DNA of 64,000 bases, from contig NZ_BMQK01000004.1 of the NCBI RefSeq assembly GCF_014648075.1, positions 1 through 64,000 of the forward strand. The letters run 5' to 3'. Position 1 is the stretch's first letter. Each line of letters opens with the position of its first letter. This document shows positions 7,809-17,025 of this stretch, piece after piece. The notes beneath the pieces were generated by a model. The model ran no database searches, had not been told where the DNA came from, and saw nothing but the letters and a program-made list of their open reading frames with translations. This DNA comes from Streptomyces ruber (GTDB lineage: Bacteria; Actinomycetota; Actinomycetes; Streptomycetales; Streptomycetaceae). Made by a program: the position numbers and the translations under genes.

Positions 7809-9917
7809 ATGTCCGGAGACAGTGCCGCTTCGGCGCCCGGCAGGCCGGGGCCCCGCCCGGAGCGGCCTGTCGGCGTGAACGCGGAGAGTGCGGGGACCCA
7901 GGAGTCCCGGAAGGCCCGGGGGTCCCGCGGCTCCCGTTGGGGGCGCATCCTCGACAGCGGGCTGCTGCAGGGCGGGGTCCAGGGCAGCCCGGTGCTCCGG
8001 CTGGTCATGCGCTGGGTGCGCCGTCCGCTGCTGCCCACGATGCGGTTGTGGCGGCGCAACATCCAGCTCAGGGTCGTCGTCACGACCCTGCTGATGTCGC
8101 TCGGCGTGGTCCTGCTGCTGGGTTTCGTCGTCATCGGACAGGTGCGCAACGGCCTGCTCGACGCCAAGGTGAAGGCGTCACAGAGCCAGGCCACGGGCGG
8201 GTTCACGGCCGCGAGCCAGGAGGCCGACAGCGCGGCGAACGCGGCCGGGAGCGAGTCGGTGGACCCGGACGGCAACCCGGTGCAGAACGTCGGCGAATGG
8301 ATGAGCAACCTCGTGCAGTCCCTCTCCAGCGGCGGCCAGGGCGCGTTCGACGTCGTGACGCTCGCCGACGGGGACAGCAGCAGCGGGGCCTTCGGCCCGC
8401 GCGCCTCGGGCGGGGTGGACTGGGAACGCAGCGTGCCGGCGGACCTGCGCGACCGCGTCGGCACCGGTACCGGCGCGGTGCAGAGCTACACGCGCGTGTC
8501 GTACACCAACGGCCGGCCCTCCCAGCCTTCGCTGATCTTCGGCAAGCAGGTCAACGACCCGAACGGCGACGCGTACCAGCTGTACTACCTCTTCCCGCTG
8601 ACCCAGGAGGAGAAGTCGCTGAGCCTGGTCAAGGGGACGCTGGCGACGGCGGGACTGTTCGTCACGGTGCTCCTCGGGGCCATCGCCTGGCTGGTCGTGC
8701 GGCAGGTCGTCACGCCCGTACGGATGGCGGCGGGGATCGCCGAGCGGCTGTCCGCGGGACGGTTGCAGGAACGGATGAAGGTCACCGGCGAGGACGACAT
8801 CGCGCGGCTCGGCGAGGCCTTCAACAAGATGGCGCAGAACCTGCAGCTGAAGATCCAGCAGCTGGAGGACCTGTCGCGGATGCAGCGGCGGTTCGTCTCG
8901 GACGTGTCGCACGAGCTGCGGACGCCGCTGACCACGGTCCGGATGGCCGCCGACGTCATCCACGAGGCGCGTGTCGACTTCGATCCGGTGACGGCGCGGT
9001 CCGCGGAGCTGCTCGCCGACCAGCTGGACCGGTTCGAGTCGCTGCTCGCGGACCTGCTGGAGATCAGCCGGTTCGACGCGGGCGCGGCCGCCCTGGAGGC
9101 GGAACCGATCGACCTCAGGGAGGTCGTACGGCGGGTCGTCAGCGGTGCCGAGCCGCTCGCCGAGCGCAAGGGCACGCGGATACGGGTGACCGGCGACCAG
9201 CAGCCGATCGTGGCGGAGGCCGACGCCCGGCGGGTGGAGCGGGTGCTGCGCAACCTCGTCGTCAACGCCGTGGAGCACGGCGAGGGCAAGGACGTCGTGG
9301 TCAGGCTGGCGGCGGCGGGCGGCGCGGTCGCGGTCGCGGTGCGCGACTACGGAGTGGGCCTCAAGCCGGGCGAGGCGACCCGGGTGTTCAGCCGCTTCTG
9401 GCGGGCGGACCCGGCACGCGCGCGTACCACCGGAGGCACGGGCCTGGGGCTGTCGATCGCCCTGGAGGACGCGCGGCTGCACGGCGGCTGGCTGCAGGCG
9501 TGGGGTGAGCCGGGCGGCGGGTCGCAGTTCCGGCTGACGCTGCCCCGGACCGCCGACGAACCGTTGCGCGGTTCACCGATCCCCCTGGAGCCGAAGGACT
9601 CGCGGAGCAGCCGTGCGAGCGGCGGCGCGGGCGCGCCTCCGGGCGGCAAGCTCGCCACCGTCCCGGTGCAGGCCGCCGGTGCGGACGCACCGGCGAGGAC
9701 AGCCATAGGTCCCCGGCCGGCCGGGACGGTTCCGGCCGCCGATCCGACGGCGCTGCCCGGCAGCGGCGCGCGTGTGGTGCCCCGGCCCACCGGAAGCGCG
9801 CACGTGCCCACGGGCGGTGAGCGCGACGGCGAACGGGTCCGGGACGGCGGCCCGGAGCAGTACGGGCGGGACGGCTCGGAGCAGTACGAACAAGGGGAGG
9901 CCTTCCGTGGGCGCTGA
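7809..9917 (+). CDS. mtrB: Sensor histidine kinase MtrB
   Basis: 702 residues. A long N-terminal cytoplasmic tail (about 90) precedes membrane helix 1 (TTLLMSLGVVLLLGFVVIG), an extracellular sensor of about 160 residues, helix 2 (about 276-299), a HAMP domain, the phosphoacceptor box VSDVSHELRTPLTTVRM (His at about 366) and an HATPase domain with N-box VERVLRNLVVNAVEHGEG and G-boxes near DYGVGL and GGTGLGLSI. The last about 110 residues are Pro/Gly/Arg-rich and probably disordered. It is the MtrA partner and overlaps lpqB by 11 bp. Confidence 0.96.
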   Translation: MSGDSAASAPGRPGPRPERPVGVNAESAGTQESRKARGSRGSRWGRILDSGLLQGGVQGSPVLRLVMRWVRRPLLPTMRLWRRNIQLRVVVTTLLMSLGVVLLLGFVVIGQVRNGLLDAKVKASQSQATGGFTAASQEADSAANAAGSESVDPDGNPVQNVGEWMSNLVQSLSSGGQGAFDVVTLADGDSSSGAFGPRASGGVDWERSVPADLRDRVGTGTGAVQSYTRVSYTNGRPSQPSLIFGKQVNDPNGDAYQLYYLFPLTQEEKSLSLVKGTLATAGLFVTVLLGAIAWLVVRQVVTPVRMAAGIAERLSAGRLQERMKVTGEDDIARLGEAFNKMAQNLQLKIQQLEDLSRMQRRFVSDVSHELRTPLTTVRMAADVIHEARVDFDPVTARSAELLADQLDRFESLLADLLEISRFDAGAAALEAEPIDLREVVRRVVSGAEPLAERKGTRIRVTGDQQPIVAEADARRVERVLRNLVVNAVEHGEGKDVVVRLAAAGGAVAVAVRDYGVGLKPGEATRVFSRFWRADPARARTTGGTGLGLSIALEDARLHGGWLQAWGEPGGGSQFRLTLPRTADEPLRGSPIPLEPKDSRSSRASGGAGAPPGGKLATVPVQAAGADAPARTAIGPRPAGTVPAADPTALPGSGARVVPRPTGSAHVPTGGERDGERVRDGGPEQYGRDGSEQYEQGEAFRGR

Positions 9918-11742
9918 GCGTGGAGACCGCGCGCGGAGGCGACCGGTGCGTATGGCGGTGTGTGCGGGTGTGGCCGCCGTCCTGCTGGCCGGGTGTGCCT
10001 CGATGCCGGACAGCGGCGACCTGCGGGACGTCGAGTCCACGCCGCGGCAGGACGCGCAGGTCCGGGTCTTCGCCCTGCCGCCGCCCGACGACGCCGCCCC
10101 GTCCGAGATCGTGCAGGGTTTCCTGGAGGCCCTCACCAGCGACGATCCGAACTACGAGACGGCGCGCAAGTACCTGGCCGGGGACGCGCTGACGGAGTGG
10201 CGGCCGGACGCGTCGACGACGGTTCTCGCCGAGGGGCCGAACAGGTACGCCGTGGCCTCGCGGACCCAGGAGAGCGACGAGGAGCGCGTGTACCGGCTGA
10301 CCGGGGAGAAGACCGCCCGGGTGGACGCGCAGAACGCCTACGAACCCGCCGAGGGCTCCTACCGGGAGACGGTGCACCTCACCCGCCTCGAGGACAGCGG
10401 CCAGTGGCGCATCGACCAGCTGCCGCAGGGCGTGGTCATGGGCAAGTCCGACTTCCAGCGCACCTACGTGTCGGTCAACAAGTACTACTTCACGTCGGCC
10501 ACGCGGTCCGGACAGCTGGGCACGGTCGCCGACCCGATCTACGTCCGCCGGCAGGTGGACCCGGTGACGCAGATGGTGCGGTCGCTCCTGCAGGGCCCGA
10601 CCCGCTGGCTGGACCCGGTGGCCAGGACGGGTTTCCCGTCGGGGACCGCGTTGCGGGAGGGCGTCGAGTCGCTGACGCCCGACGACCAGAACAAGCTGAC
10701 CGTCCCGCTCAACGACAAGGCCGACCACGTCGCGCGGGACAAGTGCGACGAGATGGCCGCGCAGCTGCTGCTCACCCTCCAGGACCTGATGCCCACAGGG
10801 GTGGACGAGGTGGAGCTGCAGGGGCCGGAGGGGAAGAAGCTCTGTTCGCTCGGTGAGGACCGGACCGATGCCGTCGCCGCGCACGGCGCGGGGAACGACC
10901 CGGAGTTCGAGTACTTCATCGCCGAGGACAAGCGGCTCGTCCGCATGCCCGTCCGGAGCTCCGCCCCGGCCCCCGAGGCGGTGCCCGGTGCGCTGGGCGC
11001 CGGCGACATGAGTTTCCGCTCGGCCGCCGTCGCGCGCGACGAGGACCGGGCGGCCGGGGTGTCGCTCGACGGCAGCGACCTGTACGTCGGGTCGCTGGCC
11101 ACGGCCTCCTCGCTCGGGGAGCCGGTCGTGCACAGCGAGGGACAGACCGAGGGCGACCGGCTGACGACGCCCAGCTGGGACGGGCGGAACGACCTGTGGG
11201 TCGCCGACCGTGACCCGGACAACCCCCGGCTGCTGATGCTGCGGAACGGCGAGGGCGAGCCGGTGGAGGTGACGACGCCGGAGCTCGACGGCCGGATCAA
11301 GGCGGTGCGCGTGGCCGCGGACGGGGTGCGGATCGCCCTGATCCTGGAGCAGGACGACGGCAAGAGCTCGTCGCTGCTGGTCGGCCGGATCGAACGGGAG
11401 TCCGGCGGGAGCGGGGACACGGCCGTGTCGATCGTGGACCTGCGTTCGGTGACACCCCGGCTTGAGGAGGTCAGGGCCATGTCGTGGGCCGGTGACAGCC
11501 GGCTCGTGGTGGTCGGCCGGGAGTCCGGAGGCGTGCAGCAGATGCGGTACGTCCAGGTCGACGGTTCCACGCCGGACGGTCCGGAGCTCGCGGCGCTCAC
11601 GGGCGTGCAGGAGATCGCCGCCTCCGAGGACGAGAGCCTGCCCCTGGTGGCGCACTCGGAGGACGGGATCGTACGGCTGTCCTCGGGCTCCCAGTGGCAG
11701 CAGGTGGTGGAGAACGGGGCGGCGCCGGTCTATCCGGGGTAG
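9907..11742 (+). CDS. lpqB: Lipoprotein LpqB
   Basis: 611 residues. The signal ends in a lipobox, VAAVLLAGCASMPDSGDL, with the lipidated Cys at about residue 29. A GerMN-type domain and a C-terminal beta-propeller-like region follow, as in LpqB, the extracellular protein that modulates MtrB signalling. GTG at 9907 is chosen because a clear ribosome site (AAGGGGAGG, 9892-9900) stands 6 bp upstream and the start overlaps the end of mtrB. The mtrA-mtrB-lpqB order is conserved in Actinobacteria. Confidence 0.95.
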   Translation: MGAERGDRARRRPVRMAVCAGVAAVLLAGCASMPDSGDLRDVESTPRQDAQVRVFALPPPDDAAPSEIVQGFLEALTSDDPNYETARKYLAGDALTEWRPDASTTVLAEGPNRYAVASRTQESDEERVYRLTGEKTARVDAQNAYEPAEGSYRETVHLTRLEDSGQWRIDQLPQGVVMGKSDFQRTYVSVNKYYFTSATRSGQLGTVADPIYVRRQVDPVTQMVRSLLQGPTRWLDPVARTGFPSGTALREGVESLTPDDQNKLTVPLNDKADHVARDKCDEMAAQLLLTLQDLMPTGVDEVELQGPEGKKLCSLGEDRTDAVAAHGAGNDPEFEYFIAEDKRLVRMPVRSSAPAPEAVPGALGAGDMSFRSAAVARDEDRAAGVSLDGSDLYVGSLATASSLGEPVVHSEGQTEGDRLTTPSWDGRNDLWVADRDPDNPRLLMLRNGEGEPVEVTTPELDGRIKAVRVAADGVRIALILEQDDGKSSSLLVGRIERESGGSGDTAVSIVDLRSVTPRLEEVRAMSWAGDSRLVVVGRESGGVQQMRYVQVDGSTPDGPELAALTGVQEIAASEDESLPLVAHSEDGIVRLSSGSQWQQVVENGAAPVYPG

Positions 11743-11947
11743 CCCGGGTACCGCGTCGGGTACGGCCTCGGGCAACGTGGCGCCGCGGTTCCGCGGCTTC
11801 GCCGCTTCGCGTGTGGGCGGTTGCTCGTGCGTCCACCGAACCCGTTCGCCCGTGTGAGGGAGCAGCGGCCTTGGATGCGGCCGGTTGTCCACAGGCCGTT
11901 GTCCACAGGGCTGGCCGGGCGGCGTGGGCGTTGGCACAGTGGTGGGC

Positions 11948-12853
11948 ATGCGGGGGTGGTGGCAGGACCTCACTGACCTGGTGCTGCCGGCCGAGTGCGG
12001 AGGCTGCGGGAGGCCTCGCACCGTGCTCTGCCCGGAGTGCCGCGCCGCTGTGTGCGGGGCGGAACCGCGCCGGGTGCGGCCGGTGCCGGAACCGCCGGGG
12101 CTGCCCGTGGTGCACGCGGCGGCTCCGTACGAGGACGAGGTGCGGGCCCTGCTCCTCGCCCACAAGGAGCGCGGCGTGCTGGCACTGGCGGCACCGCTCG
12201 GAGCGGCGCTGGCCGGGGCCGTACGGGCGGGCGTACACCGGACCGGGAGCGCGCGGGTGAACATGCGGGGGAGCGGAGCCGTACCGGAGGGCATGCGGGA
12301 GCCCGTGCTGCTCGTTCCCGTGCCGTCGGCACGCGAGGCGGTACGGGCGCGCGGGCACGACCCGGCGCGGCGGATCGCGTTGGCCGCCGCGGGGCAACTG
12401 CGGCGTACGGGGACGCCCGCCCGGGTGCTCGCGGTGCTGCGGCAGCGCCGGCCCGTGGCCGACCAGGCGGGCCTCGACTCCCGGCAGCGGCTGGACAATC
12501 TCGCCGGTGCCCTGGCCGTGGCCGCCGGGGCGGGACGGCTGCTGGCGGGTGGCCGGATCGTGCTCGTCGACGACCTGATGACGACGGGTGCGTCGCTGGC
12601 GGAGGCGGCACGTGCCGTTCGGGCGACGCGTCGGGAAACGGCCGTGTACGACGGCATGTCCCGGGAAGGAACAGCGCAAGGGCGCGAGGGGGTGACGGCA
12701 GCGACGGAAGAGGAGCGGGCGCACTCGACGACGGAGGAGACGGACCGGGCGGAAGGGGTACTGGGAAGGGCGAGTACGAACGCTGCCGGGGTTGCGGTCC
12801 GCGCCGCTGTGGTCGCCGCTTCACCGGAATCCTTCGACACGAACCGGAACTGA
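11948..12853 (+). CDS. ComF-family phosphoribosyltransferase-like protein
   Basis: 301 residues. An N-terminal zinc ribbon (CGGCGRPRTVLCPEC, about residues 17-31) and a phosphoribosyltransferase fold with the PRPP-binding loop RIVLVDDLMTTGASLAEA (about 203-220) define the ComF family. ComF proteins are tied to DNA uptake or recombination in other bacteria; the role here is unknown. About 80 residues after the PRPP loop are low-complexity and unusual for the family, so the C terminus may be drifting. The ATG at 11948 keeps the zinc ribbon close to the N terminus. Confidence 0.85.
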   Translation: MRGWWQDLTDLVLPAECGGCGRPRTVLCPECRAAVCGAEPRRVRPVPEPPGLPVVHAAAPYEDEVRALLLAHKERGVLALAAPLGAALAGAVRAGVHRTGSARVNMRGSGAVPEGMREPVLLVPVPSAREAVRARGHDPARRIALAAAGQLRRTGTPARVLAVLRQRRPVADQAGLDSRQRLDNLAGALAVAAGAGRLLAGGRIVLVDDLMTTGASLAEAARAVRATRRETAVYDGMSREGTAQGREGVTAATEEERAHSTTEETDRAEGVLGRASTNAAGVAVRAAVVAASPESFDTNRN

Positions 12854-13163
12854 CCGAAGACTTACAACGTTGCAGGTAAAGAGAGGGGTAATTCACCTGA
12901 ACGGAGGTACGTCGCAGTAGAGGGTGACGCCATCCGTCCCGGCGAGATATGTTCGGTTGTGAGGGAAGGCGCGAGCCGTTTCCCGTAGGGCCGAATGCCG
13001 TACCGCGGGTTTTCCGCGAAGGCCCGCGTCGGCAGGTGAATATTTCGCCGTCGGGCAGGAGGAGGACGTCACGGAGTCCGGGGTTCCGGAATGCATACCG
13101 GAGCCTGGTGCAAAAGGGGATGCTCCGCCGACGGAGCGGAGCGATCCGGGAACGGAGTTCTGC
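12854..13163 (+). other. Intergenic leader of hpf
   Basis: 310 bp without a credible gene. The stretch is less GC-rich than its surroundings at its left end (TTACAACG, GGTAATTC) and probably holds the hpf promoter and leader. I could not assign a -35/-10 pair with confidence. A short hairpin-capable run (CTCCGCCGACGGAG) lies just before the hpf start. Confidence 0.5.
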
Positions 13164-13856
13164 GTGGACATCGTCGTCAAGGGCCGCAAGACCGAAGTGC
13201 CCGAGCGGTTCCGGAAGCACGTGGCCGAGAAGCTGAAGCTGGAGAAGATCCAGAAGCTCGATGGCAAGGTGATCAGCCTGGACGTCGAGGTGTCCAAGGA
13301 GCCCAACCCCCGACAGGCCGACCGCTCCGACCGGGTGGAGATCACGCTTCGCACCCGCGGTCCGGTGATCCGGGCGGAGGCAGCGGCCAGCGACCCGTAC
13401 GGAGCGCTCGACCTGGCGGCGGACAAGCTCGAGGCCCGGCTGCGCAAGCAGCACGACAAGCGCAACACGCGGCGCGGTACCCGGCGTCTCACGGCCGCCG
13501 AGGTCGCCGATCACGTCCCGGGCGTGGCGACGCTGAACGGCAACGGCGAGGCCGTCCCCGAGGAGAAGCCGGACGACGTGCCCACCAAGCGGATCGGCTC
13601 GCTCGAGGTCCAGGGTGAGGGTCCCCTCGTCGTCCGCGAGAAGACCCACGTCGCGTCGCCCATGACACTCGACCAGGCGTTGTACGAGATGGAGTTGGTC
13701 GGGCACGACTTCTACCTGTTCATCGACTCCGAGTCCAAGGAACCGAGCGTCGTCTACCGGCGGCACGCCTACGACTACGGCGTCATCCACCTCAGCACGG
13801 ACCCCATGGTGGCCGAAGGGCAGTCGGCTGCCGGGGGCGGTGCGCTCGGCGGCTGA
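13164..13856 (+). CDS. hpf: Ribosome hibernation-promoting factor, long form
   Basis: 230 residues. The N-terminal HPF/RaiA domain (about 1-110, MDIVVKGRKTEVPERFRKH and ALDLAADKLEARLRKQHDKR) binds the decoding region of the 30S subunit; a linker leads to the C-terminal dimerisation domain (about 175-225, TLDQALYEMELVGHDFYLF), which joins two ribosomes into a 100S dimer. The length fits the long form common in Gram-positives. A GTG start at 13164 follows a GGAACGGAG ribosome site. A strong hairpin terminates transcription after the gene. Stress or stationary-phase control is expected but not shown by the sequence. Confidence 0.95.
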   Translation: MDIVVKGRKTEVPERFRKHVAEKLKLEKIQKLDGKVISLDVEVSKEPNPRQADRSDRVEITLRTRGPVIRAEAAASDPYGALDLAADKLEARLRKQHDKRNTRRGTRRLTAAEVADHVPGVATLNGNGEAVPEEKPDDVPTKRIGSLEVQGEGPLVVREKTHVASPMTLDQALYEMELVGHDFYLFIDSESKEPSVVYRRHAYDYGVIHLSTDPMVAEGQSAAGGGALGG

Positions 13857-13878
13857 CCTGCCGGATGACGGCCGATCC

Positions 13879-13915
13879 GGTGCCCCTGGAGGGTGCGCGC
13901 GCCCCCAGGGGCACC
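13879..13915 (+). terminator. Terminator of hpf
   Basis: An 11-bp perfect stem (GGTGCCCCTGG with CCAGGGGCACC) with a 15-base GC-rich loop sits 22 bp after the hpf stop. No long T tract follows, as is usual in Streptomyces. Confidence 0.75.
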
Positions 13916-14063
13916 TCTGTGCGACCGCCCGGCCGCCCGCTCCGGTCACCGCCCGGTCGTCCGGACGTGAAATCATGGCCGAACCGGCCCCAACCGGTGG
14001 GCCGTTGCCTTGGGTTGGCGATGGCACAGGAACACAGGCCACGGCCTTCTAGGGGGAGGAACG

Positions 14064-14810
14064 ATGGCGGACAGCTTCGGACCGATGCGTGACGAGGATG
14101 CCGGCGGCGGCGTCGTCGGCATGGGCCCGGAAGCGGGCTCCCCGCGCAAGGAGCCCATCCGGGTTCTCGTCGTGGACGACCACGCTCTCTTCCGCCGCGG
14201 TCTGGAGATCGTGCTCGCGGCCGAGGAGGACATCCAGGTCGTGGGAGAGGCCGGGGACGGGGCGGAGGCGGTCGACAAGGCGGCCGACCTGCTGCCCGAC
14301 ATCGTGCTGATGGACGTGCGGATGCCCAGGCGCGGTGGCATCGAGGCGTGCACCTCCATCAAGGAGGTGGCCCCCAGCGCGAAGATCATCATGCTGACGA
14401 TCAGTGACGAGGAGGCCGACCTCTACGAGGCGATCAAGGCGGGCGCGACCGGCTACCTCCTGAAAGAGATCTCCACGGACGAGGTGGCCACGGCCATTCG
14501 CGCGGTCGCCGACGGACAGTCGCAGATCAGCCCCTCGATGGCGTCGAAACTGCTGACGGAATTCAAGTCGATGATCCAGCGCACCGACGAACGGCGCCTC
14601 GTGCCGGCGCCGCGTCTGACGGACCGTGAGCTGGAAGTCCTCAAACTCGTGGCCACGGGGATGAACAACCGCGACATCGCCAAGGAGTTGTTCATCTCCG
14701 AGAACACGGTGAAGAACCACGTGCGGAACATTCTGGAGAAGCTCCAGCTGCACTCCCGGATGGAAGCCGTGGTCTACGCGATGCGGGAGAAGATCCTGGA
14801 AATCCGCTGA
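14064..14810 (+). CDS. NarL/FixJ-type response regulator (orphan)
   Basis: 248 residues. Receiver domain: VLVVDDHALFRRG, phosphoacceptor PDIVLMDVRMPRRGG, and the lysine in GATGYLLKEIS. C-terminal LuxR helix-turn-helix: LTDRELEVLKLVATGMNNRDIAKELFISENTVKNHV, split here only by description. No kinase gene lies nearby, so the partner is unknown. The ATG at 14064 follows an AGGGGGAGGA ribosome site 3 bp upstream. A short acidic N-terminal extension (about 30 residues) precedes the receiver domain. Confidence 0.92.
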   Translation: MADSFGPMRDEDAGGGVVGMGPEAGSPRKEPIRVLVVDDHALFRRGLEIVLAAEEDIQVVGEAGDGAEAVDKAADLLPDIVLMDVRMPRRGGIEACTSIKEVAPSAKIIMLTISDEEADLYEAIKAGATGYLLKEISTDEVATAIRAVADGQSQISPSMASKLLTEFKSMIQRTDERRLVPAPRLTDRELEVLKLVATGMNNRDIAKELFISENTVKNHVRNILEKLQLHSRMEAVVYAMREKILEIR

Positions 14811-14880
14811 GCGCCCGGCCGGGCAGCGACGGTCCGGCCGGGTACTCCGTCGAGCGCCCGGCCGAAATGCCGCCCGGCCG

Positions 14881-16080
14881 TCACGCCAGTACGCGCTCGA
14901 TTTCTCTCGTCAGCGGCTCGGTCAGTTCCGGCGCGTCCACGCGCTCCACGCGTACGTTCGTGCAGTCCACCCAGGAGGCGGCCTCCAGCAGGGCCTGGGC
15001 CACGGCGGGAACCGCCTTGCGGTCCTGGAGGGTCACCTGCTTCGCCACCAGGGTGCGGCCGTCGCGGGCGGGATCGACACGGCCGACGAGACGGCCCCCG
15101 GCGAGGACCGGCATCGCGAAGTAGCCGTGCACGCGCTTGCGCTTGGGGACGTAGGCCTCCAGGCGGTGCGTGAAGCCGAAGACGCGTTCCGTGCGGGCCC
15201 GCTCCCAGATCAGGGAGTCGAAGGGGGACAGGAGCGTCGTGCGGTGCCGGCCGCGCGGCGGTGCCGCCAGGGCCGCCGGGTCGGCCCAGGCGGGCCTGGA
15301 CCAGCCCTCGACCGTCACCGGCACCAGGCCCGAGTCCGCGATCACCGCGTCGACCTGCTCGCCCTTGAGACGGTGGTAGTCCGCGATGTCCGCGCGGGTA
15401 CCGACGCCGAGGGCCTCACCGGCCAGCCGCACGAGACGGCGCAGGCACTCGGCGTCGTCCGGCTCGGCGTGCAGCAGATCGTCCGGGATCGCGCGCTCGG
15501 CGAGGTCGTACACCCGCTTCCAGCCACGGCGCTCCACGCACACCACCTCGCCGTACATGAGGGCGCGCTCCACGGCGACCTTCTCACCGGACCAGTCCCA
15601 CCACTCGCTGGTCCGCTTCGCACCGCCCAGCTCCGTGGCCGTGAGCGGCCCCTCGGCCCGCAGCTGCTTGATCACCCGGTCGTACGCGCCCTCCGGCAGC
15701 TCGTGGTGCCAGTGCGGGCGGGCGCGGTAGGCGCGGCGGCGGAAGGCGAAGTGGGGCCACTCCTCGACGGGCAGGATGCAGGCCGCGTGCGACCAGTACT
15801 CGAAGGCGTGCGGCCGGGCCGGGGCCGCGCCCGGCGCGGAGCCCCAGTACGCGCTCTCGACGGTCCGGCGGCCCACGGCGCCGAGGCGCGCGTACGGGAC
15901 GAGCTCGTGCGACCGGGCCAGTACCGAGATCGTGTCGAGCTGCACGGCGCCGAGGTGGCGGAGCACGCCGCGGACGCCCGCCCGGCGGTCGGGAGCGCCC
16001 AGGAGCCCTTGCGCGCGCAGGGCGATACGGCGGGCCTCGTCGGCGGTGAGTTCTACGGTGGGGCTCGGCAGACTCGTCAT
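14881..16080 (-). CDS. Winged-helix DNA glycosylase of the YcaQ/AlkX (HTH_42) family
   Basis: 399 residues from the ATG at 16080 (a GTG at 16089 would add three). The family excises alkylated bases and unhooks interstrand crosslinks. The conserved segment LRHLGAVQLDTISVLARSHE contains a Q-x-D catalytic motif (QLD), the arrangement described for the YcaQ-like branch, rather than the Q-x-Q of self-resistance AlkZ enzymes; this distinction is recalled from the literature. Further family segments are the W-rich TSEWWDWSGEK and the C-terminal winged-helix parts. Possible role: housekeeping repair of nitrogen-mustard-type lesions. Confidence 0.86.
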   Translation of the reverse strand: MTSLPSPTVELTADEARRIALRAQGLLGAPDRRAGVRGVLRHLGAVQLDTISVLARSHELVPYARLGAVGRRTVESAYWGSAPGAAPARPHAFEYWSHAACILPVEEWPHFAFRRRAYRARPHWHHELPEGAYDRVIKQLRAEGPLTATELGGAKRTSEWWDWSGEKVAVERALMYGEVVCVERRGWKRVYDLAERAIPDDLLHAEPDDAECLRRLVRLAGEALGVGTRADIADYHRLKGEQVDAVIADSGLVPVTVEGWSRPAWADPAALAAPPRGRHRTTLLSPFDSLIWERARTERVFGFTHRLEAYVPKRKRVHGYFAMPVLAGGRLVGRVDPARDGRTLVAKQVTLQDRKAVPAVAQALLEAASWVDCTNVRVERVDAPELTEPLTREIERVLA

Positions 16081-16132
16081 GTCGCGCACAATAGGCGGTG
16101 CCGCTGACAGCCCGCGCCGAGCTGCGCCTTTG

Positions 16133-16705
16133 CTACTGAGGCGTCGGCAGATAGGGCGCCGTCGACGGCAGGCCGAGGTCCGACGGGAGCAGCGAACCGA
16201 CCCAGCAGTCGCGCCGCACGCCCTTGTTGTCGATGGCCGACCGGAGGGTGCCCTCCAGCGTGAAGCCCGCCTTCACGGCCACCGCGCGCGAGGCGTGGTT
16301 GCCCACTTCGGCACGCCACTCGACACGGTCCACCCCGAGCGTGGTGAAGGCCCAGCGGGAGACGGCGAGGGCGGCCTCGGTGACGTAGCCCCTGCCGCGG
16401 TGCTCCTTCGTCGCCCAGAAACCGATCTCCCCCGTGCTGAGAGGGTGCAGGGAGAGCCCGATCATGGCCGCCAGTCCCCCGGAGGGCAGGAAGGCGCCGA
16501 AGGTGAACGAGGAGCCGTTCGCCCAGCCGTCGGGGGCCATCCGCCCGACGAAATCCTCCGCGTGCTCGCGCAGGTACGGCGACGGCACGGTGGTCCAGCG
16601 CTGGATGTCCGGGTCCTGCGCGGCCTCGTACACGGCGTCGGTGTCCTGCGGACCCGCCGGTGTGCGCAGGTGCAGTCGGTCGGTGGTGAGCGTGACGGGT
16701 TCCAT
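16133..16705 (-). CDS. GNAT-family N-acetyltransferase (RimJ/RimL-like)
   Basis: 190 residues. The acetyl-CoA binding motif is WATKEHRGRGYVTEAALAVSRW (Q/RxxGxG/A as RGRGYV), and the fold start is LTTDRLHLRTPAGPQDTDAV, typical of the RimJ/RimL group that acetylates protein N termini or small amines. Substrate unknown. The ATG at 16705 gives the usual family N terminus; longer in-frame starts reach into the upstream region with no family match. A palindrome (16748-16763) lies 43 bp upstream. Confidence 0.86.
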   Translation of the reverse strand: MEPVTLTTDRLHLRTPAGPQDTDAVYEAAQDPDIQRWTTVPSPYLREHAEDFVGRMAPDGWANGSSFTFGAFLPSGGLAAMIGLSLHPLSTGEIGFWATKEHRGRGYVTEAALAVSRWAFTTLGVDRVEWRAEVGNHASRAVAVKAGFTLEGTLRSAIDNKGVRRDCWVGSLLPSDLGLPSTAPYLPTPQ

Positions 16706-17025
16706 CGGCCGATTCTCTGCGGTGAGGTGCCGAAAGGGCCACTCCTTATCGAACGGGTTCGATCGGGTGGGCCGAGGATGTGCCGCGGCCGCCTCACGGA
16801 GAGAACCGCCTGCACGCACCGTGAGAGTCCGGTGACGAATCGCGCATTTCATGGGCCCGACGCGGCACCATCCGCCGCGCCCGTCCGTTGTCCTAGTGGC
16901 TGTCACCGCCAGACCTCCCGGCGCGGTGGGGTCCTCGCTTACGATGGCCGTTGCTCGAAACTGCTGTGGAACCCGTCAGTACTACCGACCCGTCCCAGGC
17001 CCGACCGGCAAGGAGACAAACCCCC
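16706..17025. other. Divergent intergenic region GNAT / secA
   Basis: 320 bp between the GNAT start (minus) and the secA start (plus). It holds the perfect inverted repeat at 16748-16763 near the GNAT gene and the secA leader with an AAGGAGAC ribosome site at 17010-17017. No convincing -35/-10 pair was identified. Confidence 0.5.
16748..16763. promoter_or_regulatory. Perfect inverted repeat, operator candidate
   Basis: ATCGAAC-GG-GTTCGAT is a 16-bp palindrome 43 bp upstream of the GNAT start, in a good position for a repressor of that gene. No regulator gene adjoins, so the binding protein is unknown. Confidence 0.35.

Noticed and set aside
12854..13163. Open frames on both strands in the hpf leader
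   Set aside because: They lack ribosome sites and recognised residues; the 13091 frame overlaps hpf in another phase.
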